Below, piece after piece: positions 34,961 through 47,000 of a DNA stretch of 64,000 bases. The notes beneath the pieces are model-generated. The model was not told where the DNA came from and did not search any database. It saw only the letters and a program-made list of their open reading frames with translations. The DNA is taken from positions 186,001 to 250,000 of the forward strand of contig JAKSZP010002669.1 in assembly GCA_022478985.1 (NCBI GenBank), read 5' to 3'. Both the position numbers and the translations under genes were made by a program. How positions within the stretch are numbered: position 1 is the stretch's first letter; each line of letters starts with the position of its first letter. This stretch comes from Massospora cicadina (taxonomy: Eukaryota; Entomophthoromycota; Entomophthoromycetes; Entomophthorales; Entomophthoraceae).

Positions 34961-36200
34961 ACCGACCCATTAGACATTCCAAAGCAGCAGAGGATGTTGT
35001 TTCCAACGATGTGGATAAACTTATTGTGCAGTAGATGATAGAGCCGTCAAATAGTCCGTGGGCATCACCAGTGCTCATTGTGAAGAAAAAGAAGGCACAA
35101 ATCAAGTGGTTATTGACTATTGCAAACTCAATAATGTAAAAAAGAAGTATTTCTACCCTCTTCCATGGATCGATGATGTGTTAGATTGATTGGGAGGAGC
35201 GTATTATTTCTCTGATATGGATCTGATCTCAGGGTATTGGCAGACCAAATTGCCAGTAGTGGAATGGGAAAAATGTGCTATCATCACTTCAAAAGGATTA
35301 TTCCAGCCAACTTGCATGCCACAAGGGTTGTGCAACGCCCCAGCTAAATTCCAGCGTGCCATGGATACAATTCTAGGTGATTTAAAATTTTCCTGAGTTT
35401 TAGCTTATCTTGACAATATCAATGTGTTCTCGCTGATGTTTAATGAGCACCTTGCCCATTTAGAACAAGTGTTTTGACGCCTCGCTGCTACTAATATCAA
35501 AATCAAGCCTTGGAAGTGCCATCTCATAAAGAACAATTGGAATACCTCAGTTTCATCGTGGGTTTCAAATGGGCTTAAACTGTAGCTGGCTAAAGTGAAG
35601 GCAATAAGCAAGATGACCCGCCTAGGTAACAAGTGGGACATTCATTGTTTCTGGGGATGGTTGGGTATTACCGCCAGTTCATTCCCAATTTCAGTTGTAT
35701 TGGGGCCCCACTTTTCGAGCTGCTGAAGAAAATTGCTTTTTTAATTGGACAGAACAATGCCATAATGCTTTCAATGTATTGTGCACTGCATTAGCAAGCG
35801 CACCCATATTGCAATATCCCAACTTCAACAAAAAATTCATAGTGCAAACGTATGCCTCTCTCTCCACTATAGGAGCAGTATTATCCCAGAAGGATTATGA
35901 CGGCGTGGAACATCCTGCCGCCTTCTTTAGTCAAAGCTTGAACTGTCATGAACGGAACTACACAGTTACCAAGTGAGAATGTTTAGCGGTAATCTATGCC
36001 TATAAACAGTTATGGGTATATCTGCATGGGGTACGATTCCAAGTAGTGATGGAACATGCTTCCTTGCGTTGGTTGCAAAATCTGCATGAGCCGGAATGGC
36101 GACTCACACATTAGGCACTAAAGCTTCAAGCATATGACTTTGAGATTATACACCATCTGGGAGCAAAACACCAAGGTGCGGATTGTCTCTCTTGGCTGCC
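34960..36200 (+). pseudogene. Reverse transcriptase and RNase H of element C
   Basis: RT: SPWASPVLIVKKK-like block (35058), GGAYYFSDMDLISGYWQTKL, EKCAIITSKGLFQPTCMPQG, LCNAPAKFQRAMDTILGDLK (35190-35396), then AYLDNINVF with YLDN at YxDD (35406-35417; second Asp is Asn). RNase H: IVQTYASLSTIGAVLSQ (35840), where the catalytic Asp of QTDAS is Tyr, and NCHERNYTVTK (35943), then HASLRWLQNLHEPEW and HHLGAKHQGADCLSWL. Inactive. Confidence 0.85.
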
Positions 36201-36229
36201 AACAGTCATTATCACAGCGGATTTAGCTG

Positions 36230-37447
36230 ACATAATGTATAAGAAGATGGTGGTAAACAAATACCAGAATGAGCTGCCGCATGTATCAAGAATTAGATGG
36301 GCTCAAGGCAGATACTTTCCTATGTGGGGAGAACTATATAAGCAGATTGGTAACCTGAGGTTAAGTTTCCCTAAGCCTTCAGCCAGACCTGCGATAATTA
36401 TGGATGCTCATCAGGCTGTAGGTCACGGAGGATTGCGGAAAACACTGGAGATTTTGTGACCCCAATACTACTGGGAGAGCATGCATTACGATGTATTGGA
36501 AACGGTTAGTTGTTGTTATCAGTGTCAAGTGAAAAACCATTCCACAAGAAAACCACCTACCAGCTGGTTAAACCCCAGTTCACCTGGCACACTGTTTCCA
36601 TTGATGTAGTGGGGCCTCTGCCAACTAGCACCAATCGATCTAAGTTTATTATTGTTGCTATAGATCATCTAAATCAATGGGTGGAGGCCAGGGCCATCCA
36701 CAATTTAGGCGCGGTCACTACTGCCAAATTCATTATAAAGTGTGTTATGCAGTGACATGGCTGCCCGCAATTCATTTTAACAGATAATGGAACCAGTTTC
36801 GCATTGCGCATTCTGTCAAAGTTGAACAAGTTGATGGCGATCCGTGGGGTTTTTACTACCCCATATCATCCAGAATCAAACAGAATGGTAGAGCGGGTTA
36901 ACGGAACCCTAGTGAACATACTCCATAAATTGGTAAAGGATCAACCCTCGGAATGGAGCTCCCTTCTACCTATGGCTGTGCTCACATATAATATCAGCTA
37001 TTATTTGTCCACTGGTAAGAGCCCGTTCCAACTGTTGTATGGTTGACATCCAGCTTTGCTTTATTCGTGTGTAGAGGATACTGGTGGAGTGGACCCCCAG
37101 AGTTACCTAAAGACTCTTACAGATACGTTGATCAAGCTGCAATTGGAAGCCTACTCTACCAGTTTGGCTAAGAAGATTCACAATCAGGCAGCCGATCAGA
37201 AGAGATGAAGCAGACTTCCGCTGTATACTATAGGGGACCATGTTTTATTCCATGATCAGCACAGTTTTGGGAGGAAAAACAAGCTTTCTAGCATCTGTAT
37301 TGGTCCATTCGAGATAATTGAGAAGAATGGCACAGATGTCTACACCATCAAGGAACCTGCGGGTGGTCAGATCATCAACCAAGTTTACGCAAAGTTCCTT
37401 TGAGCCTACAAACAGTGAGAGCATATCGTCCAGTCAAAGGGGGGTAA
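36230..37447 (+). pseudogene. Integrase of element C
   Basis: Zinc-binding part: AHQAVGHGGLRKTLEIL (36409-36459) and SCCYQCQ (36505-36530). Core: VSIDVVGPLPTS (36595) with first Asp kept, FILTDNGTSF (36774) with second Asp kept, and NRMVERVNGTL (36880) with the Glu. C-terminal: TGKSPFQLLYG (37010), STSLAKKIHNQAADQ, then YRPVKGG at the extreme end; the TAA stop overlaps the TG that starts the 3' LTR. The catalytic triad is present, but at least two in-frame stops break it. Confidence 0.85.
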
Positions 37448-37480
37448 TGTCAGGAAGTTGATATGACTGGATGATATGCT
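37420..37480 (+). promoter_or_regulatory. Polypurine tract inside a 17-bp-stem inverted repeat (C)
   Basis: Arms AGCATATCGTCCAGTCA (37420-37436) and TGACTGGATGATATGCT (37464-37480) pair over 17 positions with one G-U wobble. The 27-base loop holds the polypurine tract AAGGGGGG and the first bases of the 3' LTR (TG at 37448). The same arrangement occurs in D and, less perfectly, in H. Confidence 0.65.
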
Positions 37481-37926
37481 AACCATATGGCTGATCAGAG
37501 GGGGAATCAGGATGAGTCTTGAGAATAATAAAAAGAAGTATACAAATGACAGTCAATTGAAATGTCAACCAATCAGCAAGAACGGGGAATTATGCTGAGT
37601 TTGATATAAATTAGAGTTTTGAATAAAAGGGGGAAATGAATAGAAGACACCAAGCCAAGGATGCATCCATCTTGGGGAATAGAGATATAAAGAGTTACAC
37701 AGAGGATTGAAGGGGGATTCATTTTTGGAAATTAGGTGGCTGCAGAAAAGGTCTGCATATTAGTAAAACAATGAAGGTCAAAATAAGGGACAATAGCTCT
37801 GTGTGAAAGGTTTATTAGTTTTATTAAAAGATCGGCGATCTTTAATCGTCTGATTTGGTTGCCCAGTGGCTAATACCCTGTGCAAACTGACTTGGTAGAA
37901 TCAAGACTCGATGCCCAGAAATAACA
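37448..37926 (+). repeat. 3' LTR of element C
   Basis: 479 bp, partner of 30586-31068; both contain GCATCCATCTTGGGGAATAG and GAGATATAAAGAGTTACA. Confidence 0.9.
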
Positions 37927-37959
37927 GCTTGCTTCAAGGTACTGTTAGAGTAACATATG

Positions 37960-39250
37960 CCAGAGGAATTAGCCATGGACTCAGTTTACTACTGTCCCTT
38001 GAGTAACATCAGCAATGGAGCACTTGTTCACCTTATGAATGACCCAGTATGGTCCATACCAAAGAATTCTGAGCCTGTTTTGTAAACCTCCAGGTTGATG
38101 GTGATAAAAGAGGACTATGTCGCTTAACTGGTTAGTTAGTAATGAAGGTCATATGATATTGGAGCGGGATGTCTTTTTTTCTGTAGTGATAATAAGTACT
38201 TAAGTGGCATGGGCTTGAAGCTGGATAATCTCATTGGCTAAGGCCCTCATTGTCAAATCAGAGTTTTAAGGTACCAAGGAATCAAGTAGGGGCTGAACGC
38301 TACTTGGCAGCTGAGGGATACCCTATATAGAGCTTTGAAATTGGAATCTTATCTAATTAATGGTTATTTATCCAATAATCGAGCAAAGCACTGGCTAGAT
38401 AGTGGTTCCAGCGCGTAGGGTCAAAGGCAGCCATCTCTCATAAGATAGTAACAAGTGTCCCATCAACGCGTTTCATCACCCTATTTGTTGAGGGATTGTA
38501 GGGGGTGGTGAAACTAGTTAGTTCCAAAAAACTAAGTCAGCACTTATACTACCTGTGAGATAATTTAGCACATTGTCCAAAGGTAGATTTTCAGGCATCT
38601 GTGATGTTTGAAAAAGATCAGATAATAAATAGGGACGTAACTTTATGGTTGCAGAAATAATGGAACTCCTTTGACCAATTTGGTCAAATGGTCCACCGCT
38701 AATATGATATATTTGTGTTCGTGTAAACAGGTGGTCAAAGGGCCTACCACATCAATGCTGATGACATTAAATGGGATTGATGGGGCCATAATTGGATGTT
38801 GGTACCAAGGGCTAGCCCAATATTAGGCGCAATAAGTTAAAAAGGCTTATAAAACTTATTTTATAGTCTCAACCATCTATTAGCAATAGCTTCATTTCTT
38901 TAGTATTTGTAATTTTTTTCTCTTCACCGTGTCTCACAGTCATGTGTCCTTCAAGGTTGACATCGGTTAATGAATGAGGACAGATATAAGAGAGCCATTT
39001 CTTAATGATTTTCTTATATAGCATTACCACTTTGATTTGGGCGTTCTGGGTCATTTTCCATAGTTTGGCTTGGATCTCAGGAGTTTTTAACGCCTACCGT
39101 TCAGGACGGAAAATTAGATTATATAGTCATTCTTCTAAGTGGGTTAAGGTGAACAGCAACAGCATCCTCAAAAGACAATTGGAATTATGATGTATCGCTC
39201 ATGCATGATGGACAATGGTAAATTCATAGTTCTGTAGCCTTAATGTCCAT
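37960..39250 (-). pseudogene. Integrase of relic J
   Basis: The C-terminal region translates as QPGGLQNRLRILWYGPYWVI then HKVNKCSIADV (37970-38100), matching the gypsy integrase end (lrWyGPy.V..kv). Further upstream the open piece at 38869-39054 covers the RNase H to integrase connection. Catalytic residues could not be read. Confidence 0.5.
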
Positions 39251-40560
39251 CTCACTAAATGGATGTCCAAGTACTACATTGTTGCAACCATCCGAGATAG
39301 GCATAGCCAGTGATGACATTAGAATTGGTGCCATATAGGTAGGGCCAGAAATTTTTGATAGCCAATAAAACAGCCAGGAAATCCCACTCATTACAGTATA
39401 CTTTGTAAGCCTTGTTTAGGGTCTTACTAAAGTACGCCACTAGATGGTCAAATTGATCTTCCTCATGTTGAACCAGGATAGCCCCAGCTGCAACGTCACA
39501 TGCGTCAGTGAATAGTAAGAATGGCTAGTCAAAGCGTGGATGAGCTAAATAGGGTTATTACAAAGGGCAGTCCTTAGCGTGATAAAAAATGTTCTTGTTC
39601 AGGACGCCTCTTAAAATGCACATTCTTTTGTAGAAGGTAAACAAGGGGTTCGCCTAATTTAGAAAACTGAGGGACAAAATGACAATATTAACCCACAATG
39701 CCCAGGAACACTAAAATATCACTGAGGTTGTGGGGCGCGACATCTCCTTAATGGCAGCAACATCATCTGAGATGGGCTGAATAATATGTTTTGAAACCTT
39801 GTGTCCAAGGAATTCTATTACAGATCGGAAAAATAACACTTCTCAGGCTTAAGCTTTATGGAGGCCTTCCTAAAAAGAGAAGTAAATTCCTGGAGATGTT
39901 CATGTGACCACTGAAGGTTTGCGAGTAGTCAGTAAATTATTGGGCTACAAAAGGACAAATGATAGCTTTAAATCAACACAGGACCCTCCATGGCGCGTTG
40001 GAAGGTGGCGGGCGCGTTGCAAAGGCCTTGGGACATCCTAGTTGGCTCAAATAGCTCCTCGATGGCTATGAGTGTGCATTTATATCAATCATCAGGTACT
40101 AGCTCTACTTGCCAGTATCTTCTAGCAAGGACTATAGCGGAAAAATATTTTGACCTGGCAAGCAAGTGGAGAGAGTTGTTAATCCAAGGAAAGGTTTTAC
40201 TGTCCTTTTTGGTAATGGTGTTAAGCCTTCAATATCATCACAATGAAATGACTACCATCCTTCTTCTGAATCAACAAGAGAGGGGAGGCCCAAGGGCTAC
40301 GGGAAGGCACCAATGACCAAGCTTAAGTAGCTTATTAAGCTCAGCAGCCACCTGAACTTCTTCAACCTTACTCTTATGGTAGGGATGGGATCTTGAATTG
40401 TGTGTCCCTGTCTCAACATGATGTAAAACGCTATTCATTTTTAATAAAGTATGTGGAGATTCAGAAAAGGTCGGAGTATTCTTCTAGTAATTGCTCAACT
40501 TGGCTCCATTTCTTGCTGGTAAGCTCCTGTCCAATAGAGGTAACAATTAGGGCTACCAAT
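39250..40560 (-). pseudogene. RNase H and RT of relic J
   Basis: RNase H: AYFSKTLNKAYKVYCNEWDF, LAVLLAIKNFWPYLYGTNSN (39300-39440, open for 61 codons). RT: EFLGHKVSKHIIQPISDDVA (39740-39830) and DLKLSFVLL followed by a destroyed YxDD (about 39925-39990). The fingers lie at 40000-40560 in pieces. Inactive. Confidence 0.6.
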
Positions 40561-42120
40561 AGGGGCAGTGCTAGCCCAAAAATCCCTTAGATTTTCAAAG
40601 TCATGCACATCATCAATGGCCTCTACAGGAATCAGGCAAACATAAATGGTTTAAGTATTAGGCCCACTGTACCTATGTTTGTAAGTGAAGTTGGCCACCA
40701 GCATAGATAGAATCCAAAATAAGCGGGATATAAAAACCTGGGAAGGTCAGGATCTCCTTGATAAACAGGCTACCTATGATTCATATTTCCAACAATTGTC
40801 CTAAGGGAATATTGTTATTTATTTGGTATAAAAGATGAGCTGGGACATTAACGGTATAGTAGTTGGCTCAGAAGAATAGATGGACATGCCCTCTTGGTTA
40901 TCTACTGCAGGAGGGGGTATCCGTACTTAAGAACCCCTTGTGTAAAATTTGATCATGTCATTCTGACTTTCGCTTTCCATTGCAGGTCCAAGATTTGACC
41001 TCCATCTTGGCATTAAAGGAGGTCTCAAAGACCAATGGAACCTTATTTTATAAGAGGGACTAAAACCCTTCATCATAATGCATGACGGCGGAATATCTAC
41101 AGATTAATTGAGTTTAGTGAGAAAGTTGTAACTCAAGTTGACTAATTCAATGGCTGATGTATTCAATGACAGCTTGCCAAAGAAAATGGGCAGTGAGGAA
41201 TAGGTCCCAATGGATTGAGTGAATTGGGATCCAACTGTGCCATATTCTATGTAGTGAGACAAGTCAGAAGCTACTATGATAAGTTTCGTTAACTTAGATG
41301 AAAGGACATTCGCAAGGGAACCACTGTCAACAATGGCGTGTATAGGGACCTTAAAACTTAAACAACAACTTGTGTGACTAAACTCCTGAACTGAGGGGGA
41401 ATTTTGATAAACATAGGAGATTCATCAGAAGATGAGTAATCAGTATTAGTTTCTCTATTATCACTGGTACTAATTCATCCCCCTAGATACAATAGAATTG
41501 GACTCTTCAGAGGTCATCAAGAGTTTTTGAGGCGGTACATGGATGCCATCATGGAGCGCCTCTTCCTTCATGTTGACTTCCATTTTCATCTCTTCAGCAA
41601 GTCTCTTCCAACGGTGCTTGGCCTTAAGGCGGAATTTGTTATAATAAGTGTATTGGGGGCTTCTAGATTCCTCTGGTTTTTGACAATGTGAGCTTGAGGC
41701 CAGCTGGGAGAGACTGAGACAGAGGTTTTAAGACTCAAGGTGTAAGATGAAGTTATTTAAGAGCCTCTTCAACTTCTCTAATACAAGTGAAGTTACCCTT
41801 TTTCCCAATCGTATGTAGTTGGACCTCAGTATAGAATTCCAAGTTGGAGATTACAGTGATTATATCATCATCCAGAAAACTTTATTTGTGGTAACCAAGG
41901 ACTGTTCTTGAGCATAAAAAAACTTCCAAATTCCATTGGACTTTCCACTATGTTCAGATGGATAGCCATAAATGCCTGATTCTGGTTTTCAAAGTCTTTA
42001 GGAATTCTGGCTAGTTGGAATGCTCTCTTGGTACAGCCCATAATTCCTACAATATGGCAGATGCAGTATGCTTAGTACATCATGCTGCCTAAAAGAAAAT
42101 AGAAAGTTTCTTCTAAGTTC
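40560..42120 (-). pseudogene. Linker, protease and gag traces of relic J
   Basis: Protease is readable at about 41130-41345: PIHAIVDSGSLANVLSSKL with intact catalytic D-S-G (GAC AGT GGT, plus-strand 41320-41328), then HYIEYGTVGSQF and SLPIFFGKLSLNTSAIEL. It is one of the few catalytic motifs in the window without a lesion. The linker towards RT (40560-41120) and gag (41500-42120) are only vaguely recognisable. Confidence 0.55.
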
Positions 42121-42656
42121 AAAACCTTGACCCTTTTTTTTAAAAAGGAATTAAGTATATTAATATAGATTAAATTTAGAGATAATAAGTTACATGATAT
42201 ATTTATTGGTATAGAGCCTCTCACTATTTAAAGTACTAGGATAATAGTGGAAGGAGTAAGAGAATTCTGGATAGGTGGGGGTAGTTAAATTATTAAGCAA
42301 TAGATGGCAAAAATGCTTTTTTTAGAGAAAAATATTGTCATTGGTTTCTGACAACAAAATAATGATATTTTATAAAGAATAATAGTAAATTAAATCAATT
42401 ATCCTTGGCTTTAGCTGCCAGTAATCATAAATATATCTTTATTATTGGGATTAATCCCTGATAGTTTGGACAGTTAATTCTTAGCTACTGGTATTCAAAA
42501 TTTAGGTGGCGGAATCTTCATTGCTTTCTTTTATTTGAACCTTTGGCACTAAAGCTGGCAATAAAATTACCTCAGAGTAAACCTTTATTTCTTGTTGCAA
42601 TCACTTTTGCAACCTATTTAATTCAAGTCTGAATCTAGTTTGATAATCTCACAGAG
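42121..42656. other. AT-rich stretch before LINE K
   Basis: No gene. Rich in A and T with several ATTAAT/TAATAA runs. Its last 15 bases, 42642-42656 (GATAATCTCACAGAG), are the left target duplication of LINE K. Confidence 0.5.
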
Positions 42657-42673
42657 GAGATTAGTCTGCGCCC

Positions 42674-43861
42674 ATGTCAGGGAGCAGTTGGGCAAGTAAG
42701 GTAAGAGGAGCAGGTGGAAGGCCCGCGGCCTACAACGTTTGAAAACGCCCTGGAGAAACTGGCAGAATAGACAAAAATTTTAAATAACCAGCGGTCACTA
42801 TTTCCCCAGAAATACTCGCATGGCAAGCACAATGAAACCAGTACATCAACACGCCGCACTCCCAGCCACTTTTGTCAGTGATGTATGGAGTCCGCGTGTT
42901 TCTAGACATCTAATAAACAGCTTTATGGGAAAAATTTCATGAAGATGTGCACACCTTTTTCCTGACCACGGTGTACATCGCACCTCACTTCATGTCATGC
43001 AGTTGGCTGGACCTAGGCTTCAAAAACAAAGATGCAGCAGATGAGGCTGCTGCAGTGTGCATAGTGGTCAACCTCCCCAAAGGGCAACGGGTCATTGAAA
43101 CCAAACGCACCAGATGGACAAAATCAAACAAAATTTTCCTCACATTTGACTTTTTGCCTACTACGGTAAAGCATGATATTTTGGAACAACACATGAAAGA
43201 TGGTCTCGCCATATATGGCGAAATATAATCTTTTGAAATGCAACGCTTCACACTGATGCCACACCTGTGCACTGGCAAAGCCATCGCAGTTCTGACCTCA
43301 ACCGAGGAGATCATGAAGGACCTAACCCAAATCCCACACTCCACTTTTATTAATATTGAAGGGCATACCACCCACCCATTATGGGTGACTGTGGACAGCG
43401 CGCCCCCCATCTGTACCCACTGTGATGCGTTTGGTCATAAGGCGCATGCATGCCCCACCAAGGAGGGCGTCACATTCCAAGAGCACCCCTCAGCGGCCAT
43501 GGCCAGTGGAGAGGCGCACTATGAACCAACCGTAAGCACCAAAGAGGCTTTCCCATGGGGAGCACAAGGCTGCTACCTACTGGTAAAGCCCATCTCCCCG
43601 CAAGAGTGGAAGAAGGCCAAGCAGGCCCACAGGGCTGCGGCCAAGGAAGCGGCCAAAGCCACCACCACTATCCCACACTCCCAACGCCAGGAGGACATCA
43701 AAACCTTCACGGTGGAAGCAACTCAGGAATCCATCAACCAATCAGATTGGGAAGCCTATGCCAATTGGGCTACTCAATCCGAGGATTCAATGGGGGACTT
43801 GATCTCACCGAATTGTTGCACCCAAGCTCAGTTGAAACTGACTTGGGCCCATCCCAACTGA
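42674..43861 (+). pseudogene. ORF1 of LINE K (nucleic-acid-binding protein)
   Basis: One frame from ATG 42674 for about 395 codons with several in-frame stops, including TAA at 43226. The open parts are 93 codons (42947-43228) and 207 codons (43238-43861). A CCHC zinc knuckle CTHCDAFGHKAHAC (CX2CX4HX4C) lies at about 43417-43458. It is followed by an Ala/Lys-rich basic region (HRAAAKEAAKATTTIP) and an acidic tail. LINE ORF1 proteins coat element RNA and act as chaperones. I did not recognise a named N-terminal domain. Confidence 0.75.
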
Positions 43862-44092
43862 AAATTTTTTTTGACTCACTCAACGGTGCACCAAACTCAT
43901 CCGCACTGAAAAAAAATTTGTCCGACGTCGGGGAAACAAAAAGCGAAGGCTAAAGCCAATGCAACTCTTCCTGCAAAAATTAACAAAAATCCCAATAGCA
44001 TTGCTTCTAACACCCGTGCTGCCATGAAGGCCTGTGGGGATCTAGAGGAGGCTAGTGGGCCCGGGTGCCCACCCCCTTGCACCTAAGGTGTG

Positions 44093-47000
44093 ATGGGGGA
44101 AACCTTCACTTTAGGGACGTTGAATATTGCCAGACTCAAGGCCTCACCATCCTAGGCTAGGAAACTGAGTTTTTTACAACAAAATTTACCCGTGGATATC
44201 CTGGCCATCCAGGAGTCCCACTGTCCATGAGGTTCTGAGGAGGCCTGGAAATCCATGCTCCTACCATCCCTATCCTTTTGGTCAGAGCACTGTGGGGTGC
44301 TAGTTTAGAGAAACAATCTCTTCAAATTTTTTGTCAGAAACATTCCTAAATGGCTGAGTTCTCATTGTCACTTTCTCGTGGGCCAACGTAGTGCACGCAA
44401 TTGTCAATATCTATGCCCCAAATGGTGCACGCAAGCGTCAGGAATTTTTCTCATCAGTCAAATCCCTCCCGCTACCCACAGACCCTTTTGTAGTTGGCGA
44501 TATGAACTGTTGGCTAAACACACCAACGGACTGGTGGCCTTCCTCACCCCACACCCCCCAGGGTCACGTAAAACTGCGCGTTCTAAAGGCCACCCTAGGG
44601 TTAATGGATGCACTGCCGCAACATGCCCCGCTGCTCAAAAAAATGATGTGCCCCCACGTCCACAACGGCCAGTTAAGGTCCATGACCTGCATCAACCTTA
44701 TCCTAATGCCGGCGAAATTACAACCCCACATCTCCCACTTCAAAACAACAAAAATGGAATTTTCCAACCACTGACTGGTCTCAATAACCTACCACCTATC
44801 AATACAGTGGCCAGGGCCCCACATTGGTGCAAGCTCCGCCCCCCCAAACTCGCATCGTCAGGACTTTCCACTTGGGTGGAAGAAGCAACTTTGGCAAAAG
44901 AGTTTATAACACTGTTTTGCGCAGACTTATCTCCACATGGGCAACCTTCAAAGAGGATACCATCTGCCACTCTCGCCACCTCTCCTCCAGATGCTCATGA
45001 GCCACATCAGCGATCATTTCGCGCGCTCTGGCAGAATTGGCACACCTGGAGTCCAATATCCCGCTACAGGATACAGCCCTGCATGGGGCCAGAAGTGGGC
45101 AGAGGCAGCCGCCCACCTCAACGCGCTCAAAAGGCAACACAAACATCGGGTTTGTGTTCAATACAGGGCCAAATGCATCACAAAGGGTGACAAGTGCACC
45201 ACATTTTTTTAAAAAAAATTTCGCACATGCCAGAGTGTGGCCTGCACACAGGTGCGAAGATAGGATGATTCCATCACGGATACACCAGCTGAAGTGGCAA
45301 TTATAACACAAAAGTATTACTTCAAGTTATACCAATCTAATCCAATTCAGCCAGCTGAAGTGGCAGAATTTCTTGACCGAGCCCACATCTGCACCATTTC
45401 TTAATACCCAGAAATAATGAATTTAATTACTCCAAACGAATTATGGACAGCCATCCATGGTGCACCTAACCAGAAATGCCCAGGCCCAGATGGCATCCCT
45501 TATGAATTCTACAAAAAATACTTCAAATATATATCCCCAAAGCTGCTCGCTTTGCTTAACCAGAGCCTGTTAGATATGCGCCTCCTACCAGGAGGACATG
45601 AGGCCTTTACTGTCACACTCTTCAAGAAAGGGGATAAGCTAGACTTAGCCAACTGGCGCCCCATTTCTTTAACCAACATGGATACAAGAATCTTAACATA
45701 AATCATGGCTAACCGTTTAGGGATTATAGCATCTGCCACCATCTCCCCAGAGCAATTCAGATTCATACCCAGAAGGTCGATTTGGGATAACGTGCACTCT
45801 GTGGCTAATGCATGTCAGTTCACAGCCTCTGGGGCGCTTGTATTCTTGGACTAACAGAAGGCCTATGATGAAGTAAACTGGGAATACCTCAGGCCTGCCT
45901 CCATCAATTCCGCTTACCCCCTCGCTTCATCAACTGGGTGATGCTGCTCACAGAATCTGCAACAATGGCAGTACGTGGCCCTGGCTTCCTAACGGAAGTA
46001 GTCCACCCTCAAAGGGGCTTGCGACAAGGGGACCCCCTCAGCCCACTCTTATACAACTTCAGCCTTGACCCACTACTGCGAAATGTGAATGCCCAAATCA
46101 CTGGGGTCCATGTGCCAGGCCAAGCCCCAGTCAAGATGATGGCATTCGCAGATGATTGTGTGGTTGGGGTGTCTAATAATCAAGATGCACGCGCGCTTGA
46201 AGCTCTCATCCAGGAGTATTCCCGGTTAAGTAACGCGGCACTGAACGCTTCCAAGAATGAAATCATCCTCCTTGGTCGGTATCAAACCTGCTGGGCCCCA
46301 GCAACCAGTGCCCAGCCCGGCCCATCTGCTCGCACATGTGATCGCCCTCCCAGCACACCCCACCCCATCCCACTGGTGCTCCCCTTTGTGCCACGCCCTG
46401 CCATAGGGCCAGTCCGCCATCTGGGCGTGTGGGTGGAGGCAGGCGGATACGCGTCAGCAGTAATGGAGAGCCATATTCTGGACAACGTGATGAAGCGATT
46501 CGCCTCTCTCAGAGCCCACCCTACTTCCCTTACTGGCAGGGTTGTTTTAGCCAGCTCTATGCTCCTCTCCAAAGTCTGGTTTGGAGCCCACGCCATCCCC
46601 TTCTCCCCAAGCTTCTTCAAATCCTTGTATGCCCTGCTGCAAGGATGGCTTTGGTCAGGCCGCCCTTCACCAGTATGGCTAGAGGTCATGTTTGGCCCTC
46701 ATCATCATGGTGGCATGGGTCTGCTCGACTTCAGAGCTCATGCTTCCAAGATCTTGGGTACCTGGATAGCGGCCGTCACCGCCCCTATGCTCCCCTCCCA
46801 ACACTGGTCCTGCGCAGCCCGCTCCAACTTCTCCTGAGCCTTGGGCCTCAACAACCCATCGAACCCCCACTCCCTGATGAAATACCTCGCTTCACACCCA
46901 TCAACCACAGGCCCTCACGGGACTAAAACCCACTACAAACGAATCCTCCTCTCCATGCGGAGTGCTGAGTGGAGAATTTGGACTAGAGGACACACAGCCC

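Larger units (their letters stand above)
30586..37926 (+). mobile_element. Ty3/gypsy element C with both LTRs
   Basis: LTRs 30586-31068 (483 bp) and 37448-37926 (479 bp), TGTTGG/TGTCAGG...AATAACA, with flanks GCTTA and GCTTG (one mismatch). The primer-binding site lies one base after the 5' LTR. Order on the plus strand: long gag leader, capsid, zinc knuckle, protease, linker, RT, RNase H, integrase, polypurine tract. It is about 7.3 kb, full length, but has many stops. It appears inserted near the 3' end of relic J. Confidence 0.9.
37927..42120 (-). mobile_element. Ty3/gypsy relic J
   Basis: Minus-strand integrase, RNase H, RT, protease and gag traces are in gypsy order. No LTRs were found. 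It differs clearly from the A, C, D and H pols (for example a DSG protease and a FWPYLYGTNSNV RNase H block), so it is another lineage. Its 3' end is interrupted by C. It is broken throughout. Confidence 0.65.

Noticed and set aside
39990..40316. 108-codon plus-strand frame
   Set aside because: Antisense shadow of the RT of relic J, which is read on the minus strand. Unlike the antisense ORF of A, it has no conserved second copy.
42985..43410. 141-codon minus-strand frame opposite ORF1 of LINE K
   Set aside because: Mirror of a GC-rich coding region, with no recognisable domain and no conserved partner.
43238..43861. Open frame of 207 codons as a host zinc-finger gene
   Set aside because: It is in frame with the upstream part of ORF1 of LINE K and sits directly before its endonuclease; the CX2CX4HX4C knuckle is the ORF1 type.
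44378..45190. Longest alternative frame over LINE K (270 codons)
   Set aside because: It overlaps the endonuclease frame that carries IYAPNGARKR and VVGDMNCW. Its Pro/Ser/Ala-rich translation has no motif; it is open only because the region is GC-rich.
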